The position numbers and the translations under genes are program-made. Source: Picocystis sp. L7 (lineage: Eukaryota > Chlorophyta > Picocystophyceae > Picocystales > Picocystaceae). Taken from it: DNA of 64,000 nt. A model generated the notes under the pieces. It worked only from the letters and a program-made list of their open reading frames with translations. It was not told where the DNA came from and ran no database searches. The DNA lies in the NCBI GenBank assembly GCA_020975725.1, contig QXJR01000006.1:620001-684000 (forward strand), read 5' to 3'. Positions 39,425 through 47,818 of this stretch are shown here, one piece after another. Each line of letters opens with the position of its first letter. Position 1 is the stretch's first letter.

Positions 39425-40027
39425 ATGGACGCCAAGCTTCGGCAAGATGTGAATTCTCTCATGATGTCTTATGATTGGGCCTTGAGACAATGTGTCGAGC
39501 AATACAAATTCTCTCTCTCAAACAGCGTGATAGAGGCATCTTGGTGCGAGGCTTTGAAGCCACGGGAAGAGGACCTACTTGAGCTCAAAGTCCATTCTAA
39601 CTTTATGGAGGTGGTTTATCACAAAATGCAAATGTTGGTACATGTGAAGGCCACCCCACATGTCGAGCAAGGCTGCGTGCTGCTTGATGGATAGTGCCTC
39701 GCTGACTTTTTCCATCGCACACATGAGTGGGATACCCTCCATCAGCAGTGCTCATGCTGGCGGTTCTTAGACAAGGAAGTATGCGAACACATATGTGCAA
39801 AGAAAGTTGCCGAAGGTTTGCAAAATATACCAGGCGCATTCAAGATATTTCAGTTTTTGAAATTTAGGCAACTCAAGATCCACTCCATGCGCTCAAAAGC
39901 CTACAAACAAAGGGCACGGGATGCACTTAACCATACCCACATCAAGCGAATGAAGTATGGTGAACAAGAGCTCCGGGAGCTTGTACTCACAAGTCGAAAC
40001 GAAGCCAACCTCCCGTCCAATTTGAAT
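39425..40027 (+). pseudogene. MULE transposase C-terminal region with SWIM zinc finger
   Basis: Two frames in succession. The first (39425-39694) has S-Y-D-W-A-L-R-Q-C-V-E-Q-Y-K. A stop and frame change follow, then C-S-C-W-R-F-L-D-K-E-V-C-E-H-I-C-A, the C-x-C-x(n)-C-x-H pattern of a SWIM finger, the usual C-terminal module of MULE transposases. The end of the gene runs into the right inverted-repeat arm at 40002. Confidence 0.68.
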
Positions 40028-40160
40028 TGATGCACCTAGTTGCTTGCATGTGGCAATTTCCCCCATTCCCACTCCCATGGCGGCAAGTTCCCCAACTCAA
40101 AGACGCTCGGCTAGGGCCCCCATTTGCGTTTCTTTTTGCTCATTGTCATGCTTGAGGAAG
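40002..40160 (-). repeat. Right MULE arm, inner part
   Basis: Inverse of about 36340-36496. It ends GAGGAAG, whose last five bases are the left target duplication of gypsy D. Confidence 0.85.
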
Positions 40161-40381
40161 TGTTAGGAATGCGATGCTTCGCTCTTGAGCTCCGCCTACG
40201 CGGAGGAAGTTGCCTTGGAGGACGTGGAGGCGCTTGGGAGGCGGCTCGTCCTTCCAGGTCAAGATCAACTTGATTAAACCGTGTGGTTGGGGGAAATTAA
40301 GTACTTTCCCCAACCGGAGGTCACCCATCCATTGAAGGGCTCCAATGGGTGAGGACCCAATAGAGGTGTTGGATCCTAACA
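40161..40381 (-). repeat. 3' LTR of gypsy D
   Basis: 221 bp, four differences from 55081-55301; left target duplication GGAAG at 40156-40160. Confidence 0.93.
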
Positions 40382-40486
40382 CTCCCCAACCCCAGCACCG
40401 GCGTCCTCGACGGTACTTGACGTCACTGAAACAAGTAGGTAAAAAAGCAGAAAACCTGCCCTCAGGTCAAAAACTCCCTAGCTTTC

Positions 40487-41398
40487 CTAATCTATCCGGT
40501 TGGATGCTGTGTACAGCAGTCCTTTCAATTCTTGATGTCCAACTTTTTCCTCATAAGCATTTGTATAACGAATTGTGTACTTTCCATTGGCATTTTGTGG
40601 AGCTGCGACCACTTCACCTGCATAGTACATGAGGAGATCATGTTCATCGAAACGTTTCTGAACGACGCGATGTAAGTTTACTTGAGGGGTGTCATGCAGG
40701 CCTGCTAGCTTGACGGTGGGTGTACGTCCCAAGGCTGCTGCCCAAGGAGCCTTTCCTGTCCAGGTGTTGCGGAGGATTGGTGTCTTCTGCAGGTATTTGA
40801 CCTGCTTGTGTTGTTGTACGGCTGCTGAGTTCGTTGCTGTGATTCCTGTTTCAGGCAAGATACCGTTGACTTTCTCATAGACAATCACATCGCTGATAAT
40901 TCCGGCGTCTTCGATTGCCCACCCCAGGTCTTTGGAGGGGGTATCCCACTGAACATAATAGCGTGGAGGTACCGTACTCCAACTGCGCAAAAGATATTTC
41001 CTGATAGGATAGGATGGTCGTTTCTTTGAAGCCTGCACAGGTGGTTGTGTTGGCAACACTGATGGTGCAGGTTGTTGAGCCAAAGGGAACTTCGCAGAAT
41101 CAGCAGTCCAGAACTTTTCTAACCTTTCTGCGTGGACAATCGGATGTTCGGTGCTGCCTTCCGGCAAGCGGATCTCATAATTGTCTTTTCCCGGCGAGCG
41201 GACGACCTCGGTCACCCGGAAGCGTGGTTGCAACTTGCTCTGGTCGGAGCGCGTTGCACGTCCAGTCTGGACCTTGACCACCTGTGCTGGGTTAAACAAC
41301 TTGGTGGTCCGCTGCCGGTCGCTGAAATTTTCATACTTGCTTCTGCTTTGGCAATGTTGATCGCCATCTGGGGATATAGTGTCCGATGGTGTTCGCAT
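40487..41398 (-). CDS. Gypsy D pol C-terminal region: GPY-like, chromodomain-like and Tudor-like modules
   Basis: A 303-residue open frame overlapping the end of the main pol frame. A GPY-like module (F-R-V-T-E-V-V, Y-E-I-R-L-P-E-G) is followed by Y-P-I-R-K-Y-L-L-R, P-R-Y-Y-V-Q-W-D-T and W-A-I-E-D-A-G-I-I-S-D-V-I, a good fit to a chromodomain (hydrophobic-Y-x-V-x-W, then W-x-x-x-x). The last block has Y-Y-A-G-E-V-V, Y-T-I-R-Y-T-N and K-V-G-H-Q-E-L-K-G-L-L-Y, a Tudor-like pattern. This is the clearest copy of the C-terminal extension. Confidence 0.75.
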   Translation of the reverse strand: MRTPSDTISPDGDQHCQSRSKYENFSDRQRTTKLFNPAQVVKVQTGRATRSDQSKLQPRFRVTEVVRSPGKDNYEIRLPEGSTEHPIVHAERLEKFWTADSAKFPLAQQPAPSVLPTQPPVQASKKRPSYPIRKYLLRSWSTVPPRYYVQWDTPSKDLGWAIEDAGIISDVIVYEKVNGILPETGITATNSAAVQQHKQVKYLQKTPILRNTWTGKAPWAAALGRTPTVKLAGLHDTPQVNLHRVVQKRFDEHDLLMYYAGEVVAAPQNANGKYTIRYTNAYEEKVGHQELKGLLYTASNRID

Positions 41399-44300
41399 AA
41401 TTCTGAGACATGCTGATCCATCGTACGATCCATAGGTCGAGGCAGTAAATAGAACGGCATTGTCGGATGGCGTCCCAATTCTGCCTGAAATGGAGTGACC
41501 CCAGTAACGGCGCAGATGGTATTATTGGTGGCAAATTCTGCAATGTGCAGGTAGCGATACCAATCTGTATCTGCACTGAGTGTATCGATAATTGCTACGC
41601 GCAGATTACCAGCGAGCGTTGCGATTTGCCGCTCTGTTTGTCCGTCGGCTTGCTGATGGTAGGCAGTAGTAAGCCTAGCAGTGATGCTCAGTGCTTCCAT
41701 GAAGTCGCGCCAGTATGTGGTGGTAAATTTTGGGTCGCGGTCCATTGTCAGATTGGTAGGACAACCACGCTTAGAGATCCAATGCTGCTCAAATTGGAAG
41801 GCCAATTCTGGTGCAGTGATGGTGGTAGTGATGGGTACATAGGCAGTATATTTGGTAAATCGATCAACGATAACCAGAACTGCATCGTACTGGTGGCTGG
41901 TAGGCAGCCCCATTGCTATGTCCAACGTTACCCATATGTTTGGGTACGAACCGTGGTTTGTAGAATGGTTCTGCGTCTTGTAACGTTGTCTACTAATCTT
42001 TCCCAACTGACAGGCATAGCATTGTTTGCAATATGCCTTAATGTCTGCATGCATGCCAGGCCAGTAATAGTGGCGAGTCACGAGTTCGGTTGTCTTAAGG
42101 ATTCCTAGATGCCCTGCATAAGGTAGATCGTGCACAATCATAAGAAGAAGGTTCTTGACTGTTCGATCATTAGGTACATACAACCTCTTCTGATCATTGA
42201 TAATTTTGTATCTCAAGTCGCCGACCTTCTGCAAACTATCTGTCTCAAGTAATTGCTGGTATTTTCGATCGTTCGATGCTGCTTTCGCAATTAGTGCATA
42301 AATTTGGCTGATTTTACCAATGTCGACTGCTGTGAGTATCGATTGCAGGGGTTGCGTTGAAGCACTCACAGCTTGGTAAAAAGGACTATCCTGTGCCCCG
42401 GGTGAGGGCGGAGAGTAGCATGCTGCTGAATGCGAAGCGCTATCACCTACTGTATTGATCCATATGGGTAAGATAGAATTGATCCAGGAAACTCGAAAGG
42501 CATTGCCTAACATGCGATTACGGGCTGCCTTGTCCACCCCTGGGGCCGCTGTATCCCCTTGCTCCAATCCTACCCGGAGCTCGCGCTCCTCGGGAGTCAT
42601 ATGCCTTTTAGTTGTTGACTCCTTCTGTTGCACCAAGGAGTGGCCATTACGCACGTTGTTCGTATTGCGCCAGGTGGCCATCACAGTGGGAGCCTTATCG
42701 GTGGGTGCTACCCACCCCACCTGGAAGCAATCCTGCCAGGAGAGCGGCTGAATTAGTTCCGTTGGTTGCGGCACTAGATTATCTGTATCCAAATTACTCC
42801 AAAGCAGCCTAGTGCGTCGTTGCGCTGACCACTGGCTCAAGTCATGGACAGTTGGTTGTCCCAACCAATGCTGAATTTGTGTAAGATCCCCTTGTAGGTG
42901 GGCCGCGAACGGCGTACATTCAATGGCATAGAAGGTAGTCTGTGTTCGGAGTATGAGCTGGTGTGCCGTTTGGAAAAGCGGACGCTCATCCTGTAATCCC
43001 TTGTTATTTGGGTTAGCGGTGCTGAAAGGCTGACATGGCACACCTGCAATGAGAAAGTCCACCTGAGGAACTCTCCTGTTGCACAAGTCTTTGGCATCAT
43101 GGCCCAACCGAAAGATGTCTTTGCTCAGGAACAGGTTTGGGCGGTCCCGTTGAACCAAGTTGAACACCCTTTGCATCACCAATCGGCAATCTGCGTTGTT
43201 TTCCACTGCGAGGTAATCATTGCGGATGTGTTTTGGTACAATGTGCGCGAGACTACGAATGACGGTACCAGTGCCTGCGCACAAATCCAGTATAGTAAGC
43301 TTCAGCTCTGGGCGTCCACGACTGAGAGCGTCCGGCGATAAATTGCTCTTGCCTGGTTTGTACTCAATAGAAATCTGAAAAACGGTAAGACGGGGAAGCC
43401 ACGACAACTCCCGTTGTTGTAGTTTTGCAGGTCGCTTGTGTAGGTAATGTACCAACGCTTGATGGTTAGTGCGCACAACAACGTGGACACCCAACAAATA
43501 ATGGCGCCACGTTTCCAGTGCGAGCACGATGGCAAGCATCTCTAGTTCGGTGGTGGTATAGTTCTTCTGTGCGCCTTGTAGAGCTTTGCTCCAATAAGCG
43601 AAAGGGTGCCAACGGCCGTGGTGTTGCTGAAGCAATACAGCTCCAAGACCAATATTAGATGCATCGGTATGAATCTCCGTTGCGCATCCAGTCGTCCAAA
43701 GCTTCAATACAGGTTCTGAAGTCAAGGCAAGTTTAAGAGCCTGGAAGGCCGATTCGGCCTGGTCGGTCCATCGGGCGACCAACGAGTCTGCTGTCTTAGT
43801 CAATTCGTAAAGCGGTGATGCTTTGGTTTGAAATCCTGAAACAAACTTTCTGTAGTATCCTGCCAACCCCAAAAATGAACGCAACTGCGTGGGAGTCCTA
43901 GGTTGGGGGAAATCCCTTACTGCACTGATTAGTCGGGGGTCCGGCCGCAACTGTCCCTCCCCTATAATATGTCCTAAGTAGGTCAGGTGTGTCTGAAACC
44001 AGGTACTTTTGTGCATGTTTAGTTTGAAGCGATATCGATCGCAGATTTGCAGTACCTGTGAGAGGGTATCTATCATGACCTGGAAGCTGTTTGCGTAGAT
44101 CAATAGGTCATCCAGATAACAAGCAACTGTTCGCTTGTCATATATCAGATGATGGAACCTTGCGTGCATCATGCGCTGAAAGGTTGCGACTGCATTGCAC
44201 ATGCCCATAACCAGTACCAGCCATTCAAACAACCCAAAGGGGGTGATTGTACCGGTGTATCTTATACTGTCTGGGTGCATACGGATGTTATTGTATGCTT

Positions 44301-45033
44301 CCTTAAGATCGAGGCTGATGAAGTAGCGGGCCTGACTTAACCTATCCAAGAGCTCGTCAATGAGAGGTAAGGGAAAATGATCCTTCACAGTCACTTCATT
44401 CAGCGCTCTGACGTCAACGACATCGCGATCGGGGCCGTCCTTACGCTTTACCATAAAAATTGTAGATCTGCAAGTTTGGCTATCACTAGCAGCCTTCCGC
44501 ATGATACCACGGTTGCAACGGTGTTCGAACCGTTTTTGCAATTCAATTGTCTGATCTGCCGCTAAACGTATTGGGCGAGTTTGTACCCGTTGTGCTCTTC
44601 CCTCAGTTAAGATGATGTGATGATCGAATTCAAAAGGGGCAGGTGGTGGTTCATTGTCCCCAGGAGGTTGCATTAGATGCAGATATCTCCCCAGCAAGTC
44701 TTTCAATTGATTTTGCTGTGCAAGATCAAGTGTTTTAGGCAACTGTAAACTCTCGATGGTTGTCCTAGTGATTGTAGGGCGATTTTCCTGTACCGCACTC
44801 AAGGTTGTCGGTTCTACTGAAGCATGGCGGTTGATCTGCAGAGCTACCATTGGGCAGGTGGTGGCGCTACTTGCCTGTGCTACCGCTTCATATCCATAAG
44901 TTGTGTCCGCAAACGGTATTACCCTACCCTTTTGTATGAAGGGTCTTAGTTCCTGAAACCATGGACTGCTAGGCATGTAAGAAGCCAACAGCACCAAACT
45001 TAAGGATGCTATATTCTGCAGCTTTTGTGTGAC
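41212..45033 (-). CDS. Gypsy D pol: reverse transcriptase, RNase H, cytosine methyltransferase, integrase
   Basis: A very long open frame, up to the insertion point of E. The reverse transcriptase has V-V-D-V-R-A-L-N-E-V-T, S-L-D-L-K-E-A-Y-N-N-I-R and A-C-Y-L-D-D-L-L-I-Y-A. RNase H has H-T-D-A-S-N-I-G-L-G-A-V-L. Methyltransferase: T-I-L-D-L-C-A-G-T-G-T, A-V-E-N-N-A-D-C, I-A-G-V-P-C-Q-P-F-S-T-A-N, I-E-C-T-P-F-A-A-H-L, A-Q-R-R-T-R-L-L-W and L-G-N-A-F-R-V-S-W. Integrase: H-H-C-C, V-T-L-D-I-A-M-G, T-M-D-R-D-P-K-F and Q-A-D-G-Q-T-E-R-Q. The reverse transcriptase and integrase are strongly diverged from the A/B/C/E group, but the methyltransferase sits at the same place. Confidence 0.93.
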   Translation of the reverse strand, partial: VTQKLQNIASLSLVLLASYMPSSPWFQELRPFIQKGRVIPFADTTYGYEAVAQASSATTCPMVALQINRHASVEPTTLSAVQENRPTITRTTIESLQLPKTLDLAQQNQLKDLLGRYLHLMQPPGDNEPPPAPFEFDHHIILTEGRAQRVQTRPIRLAADQTIELQKRFEHRCNRGIMRKAASDSQTCRSTIFMVKRKDGPDRDVVDVRALNEVTVKDHFPLPLIDELLDRLSQARYFISLDLKEAYNNIRMHPDSIRYTGTITPFGLFEWLVLVMGMCNAVATFQRMMHARFHHLIYDKRTVACYLDDLLIYANSFQVMIDTLSQVLQICDRYRFKLNMHKSTWFQTHLTYLGHIIGEGQLRPDPRLISAVRDFPQPRTPTQLRSFLGLAGYYRKFVSGFQTKASPLYELTKTADSLVARWTDQAESAFQALKLALTSEPVLKLWTTGCATEIHTDASNIGLGAVLLQQHHGRWHPFAYWSKALQGAQKNYTTTELEMLAIVLALETWRHYLLGVHVVVRTNHQALVHYLHKRPAKLQQRELSWLPRLTVFQISIEYKPGKSNLSPDALSRGRPELKLTILDLCAGTGTVIRSLAHIVPKHIRNDYLAVENNADCRLVMQRVFNLVQRDRPNLFLSKDIFRLGHDAKDLCNRRVPQVDFLIAGVPCQPFSTANPNNKGLQDERPLFQTAHQLILRTQTTFYAIECTPFAAHLQGDLTQIQHWLGQPTVHDLSQWSAQRRTRLLWSNLDTDNLVPQPTELIQPLSWQDCFQVGWVAPTDKAPTVMATWRNTNNVRNGHSLVQQKESTTKRHMTPEERELRVGLEQGDTAAPGVDKAARNRMLGNAFRVSWINSILPIWINTVGDSASHSAACYSPPSPGAQDSPFYQAVSASTQPLQSILTAVDIGKISQIYALIAKAASNDRKYQQLLETDSLQKVGDLRYKIINDQKRLYVPNDRTVKNLLLMIVHDLPYAGHLGILKTTELVTRHYYWPGMHADIKAYCKQCYACQLGKISRQRYKTQNHSTNHGSYPNIWVTLDIAMGLPTSHQYDAVLVIVDRFTKYTAYVPITTTITAPELAFQFEQHWISKRGCPTNLTMDRDPKFTTTYWRDFMEALSITARLTTAYHQQADGQTERQIATLAGNLRVAIIDTLSADTDWYRYLHIAEFATNNTICAVTGVTPFQAELGRHPTMPFYLLPRPMDRTMDQHVSELCEHHRTLYPQMAINIAKAEASMKISATGSGPPSCLTQHRWSRSRLDVQRAPTRASCNHASG

Positions 45034-45762
45034 TGTTGCAAAAGCGTCCGTGAGTTTTGGACACTCACACACGTGCCTTGGAGGAGAGCGTGTGTCGGGA
45101 AGGAGCCGGTGCACCGGTCTTGGGCGAGGGTCCTCGCACTCGCGGACAAAGTCCCCTTCTAGCCGGCTCGAGGCGTGGTATCTAGCGAGGTCGACCTTCT
45201 GGTGGTTGGGCAAGCGCGTAGGCCTCCGCAAGTCGTCGAGAGAGGACGGAAGGAGGCGCGCTGGTGGTTGGCAAAGTCAAATTCTATCACAAAGCAAAGA
45301 GGGACGATAGGTCTACCTCTCTCACCGCCTCTCACTGGCGGTTGGAATTGGAGCAAAGGGGGTGTCTTATCCGCCTTCGTCCTCCTCTAAGTCACATCTG
45401 ACCGTCCATTTTGCTCGCCCCAGGGCGACTATGAGCTGTCACTTGTTCGGCACCGTTCAGCCCCCTCGGGCCCACCCCTCACAATTGCGGATTGGGACGG
45501 GGTCGGCTGGTTCCCTTCGGTCTGTCTCCATCAAAGTCCCCGGTTCCCCTTACAAGAAGCCCGTTCTGATCGAGGTGACCGTGCTTCCATACGCCTCGGG
45601 GAAAACTGGTTCTGATCCCGGATTGATAAGGCCGTTGCACTCCAATGGGGTATCATATCCCTTACTAGCTGGGTAGCCCTAGTGGTTTGGACCCATAAGT
45701 CTGGTCCCATACGGACCCTGGTGGGCCTCGTTCACAGGAGGAGGCCCCTGCCCTATGCAACA
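45034..45762 (-). repeat. 3' LTR of gypsy E
   Basis: 729 bp, direct repeat of 52058-52786. It contains the GC palindrome in a slightly decayed form (TCGCCCCAGGGCGA) near 45414-45427. Confidence 0.93.
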
Positions 45763-45790
45763 CTCTCCCGGCTCCCTGGGACGAACCCGG

Positions 45791-47815
45791 CTATACCTGA
45801 AAGTCATAGATGTATGCTATGGGGTCATACAAAATTGATCTGATCTGGTCTGCAAGATAGTTGTCTTTCTTGCAATCTGTCCATAGCACCTCAAAGAGCC
45901 CATTGTCTTCATCTGTCACCAACCCCTGATAATAAGCTGACTTGTCCTGCCCCTCATGGAAAAGCTCCTGCACAACTGCGCCGGTTAGGTCAGTCCGTTG
46001 CGGCTTGCGTGGCCGCTGTCTGGTCTGAAAAGGTAGCTTGGTGAATGGCCAGGTGTTGATCATAATTGGGCTGGGTGACTGCAAGTAGGTAGTTTTCTTA
46101 TGCGTCTGAACTGCTTCATAGTTAGCATCTGTGATACCTTGTTCTGGAATACACCCATTGTGTTCTTCCAGTGGTAAAAAGTCATCCAACAAAGCTGCTG
46201 TTTCATCCACCCAGAAGTAGCGTTGCGAAGGATCTGACAGATTGCTTTCCACCCAATAGCGTACTGGCCTCGCTGGGAACGCGGAGAAATCGCGCAGCAG
46301 GTAGCGTCGTATGCGGTACAGCCTTGACTCGGTACGCATAGCATCTGTATCCGGCAGCGGGGACGCTTGCAGTTGTCGATCTTCGTCCATCGGAAATAGC
46401 GTAAGGTCTGAATCTGTCCAGTGTTCAAGGCGATCAGCGTGGATTCGTTCTGAAAATACAGAGCCAGGTGGTAAGTCCAGTTCGTAGCAGCCGTTCCTTA
46501 GTGCCCCTTTAATGACATAAGGGCCAACAAAGTATGGGTCTAGCTCATGTTTGTCAGCAGGCCCCTTGAGACCATACTGCACCGTCACCTTGTCCCCAGC
46601 TTCAAATGGTCTCTTCGGTCGTTGCGCGGCAGCGGCAGCCATGCGCTCCGCAGCCTTACGCAAATTGGCCTGGACAGTATCGTAGACCGATCGGTGCTGT
46701 TTTAATAAACTGGTTACCCGGCGGTCGAATGTCGTTACGATGTCTGATTGATTAGTGCCCTCTATGGGTGGAGTCTGCAAATGCCAGGGCTGTCTGGATG
46801 GACATCCAAATAATAGCTGAAAGGGTGAGAAGTTAGTAGCTGTATGCACCGAATCGTTGTATGCGTGAGCTGCTGCTTGTAAGAACAGATCCCATTGGTG
46901 CTTATCAGAGCATGTTGTTCTCAGCGTTTGCAGGAGCGTGCGATGCCGTCGCTCTGCTCCTCCCTGCGATTGAGAATGGTATGGAGTGCCAGTAACATGG
47001 CGGACTCCCAAAGCTGCACAGAAAGCTTGAAACAACGATCGGTAGGCGGGCCCGTTGTCGGTATGTATATGAACTGGGGTGTGGTACTTGTACACCAGGT
47101 TATCCATTAAGCACTGAGCCTGACGATGCGCACTCCATGTGGAGTGGATCGGTATATAGATAGCGAACTTCGTGAAGCGGTCCACCACTGTCAGGACAGC
47201 ATTATGGCCAAGAGCAGTGAGCGGTAGCTTTTCAACCACATCTATCACAACAGTATGGAAAGGATACGGAAAGAACCTGAACTCTGGGCAAAGCTGACTG
47301 TGTCGGGACCGGTTACTGGGCTTCTGCAGTTGGCACACAGGGCAGCGTGCGACGAAGAGTTCGACGTGTCTCTTCAGGTCCTTCCACGTGAAGTGTCTTG
47401 AGGCATCTGCATAAGTTCTCGCTGAACCAAAGTGTCGCTGATCATGAACCATGTGTAGCAGCTCCTCTCTGAGGCTATTGTCTGCAGGCACCACCAGTAC
47501 TGGCTGTGCATTGTCACTGCTTGTAAAAAGAAGGTTGTTCTTGACAATATGGTCTTCAGTTGGAGAATGCAGAAGTTCCTGGTAACTGGCATCATTGTCG
47601 GTAGCGATGCGTATACGCTCTAGTAGAGTAGGTGGCTCCCCTTGCGTAGCGCAGAGCATTGAGCGCACCGATCGTGGCGTAGTAATTGACGCGATCGATC
47701 CACACACAGTCCCTGGTAGACTGAGGCATGCTAGCGGTCTAAGCGTCCGTGTGTGAATTTGCCAACGCAGCAGCATGTGGGCAATCCATCCAACTAGAAA
47801 TGCATTACCACACAT
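45791..47815 (-). CDS. Gypsy E pol: methyltransferase motif X, integrase, C-terminal extension
   Basis: A 674-residue open frame beginning at motif X ([15 protein letters not shown]). The integrase has [26 protein letters not shown] and G-G-A-E-R-R-H-R. Then come the GPY-like [11 protein letters not shown], chromodomain-like R-I-R-R-Y-L-L-R with V-R-Y-W-V-E-S, and a Tudor-like end with Y-Y-Q-G-L-V, F-E-V-L-W-T-D and [11 protein letters not shown]. Confidence 0.9.
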   Translation of the reverse strand: MCGNAFLVGWIAHMLLRWQIHTRTLRPLACLSLPGTVCGSIASITTPRSVRSMLCATQGEPPTLLERIRIATDNDASYQELLHSPTEDHIVKNNLLFTSSDNAQPVLVVPADNSLREELLHMVHDQRHFGSARTYADASRHFTWKDLKRHVELFVARCPVCQLQKPSNRSRHSQLCPEFRFFPYPFHTVVIDVVEKLPLTALGHNAVLTVVDRFTKFAIYIPIHSTWSAHRQAQCLMDNLVYKYHTPVHIHTDNGPAYRSLFQAFCAALGVRHVTGTPYHSQSQGGAERRHRTLLQTLRTTCSDKHQWDLFLQAAAHAYNDSVHTATNFSPFQLLFGCPSRQPWHLQTPPIEGTNQSDIVTTFDRRVTSLLKQHRSVYDTVQANLRKAAERMAAAAAQRPKRPFEAGDKVTVQYGLKGPADKHELDPYFVGPYVIKGALRNGCYELDLPPGSVFSERIHADRLEHWTDSDLTLFPMDEDRQLQASPLPDTDAMRTESRLYRIRRYLLRDFSAFPARPVRYWVESNLSDPSQRYFWVDETAALLDDFLPLEEHNGCIPEQGITDANYEAVQTHKKTTYLQSPSPIMINTWPFTKLPFQTRQRPRKPQRTDLTGAVVQELFHEGQDKSAYYQGLVTDEDNGLFEVLWTDCKKDNYLADQIRSILYDPIAYIYDFQV

Positions 47816-47818
47816 GCG

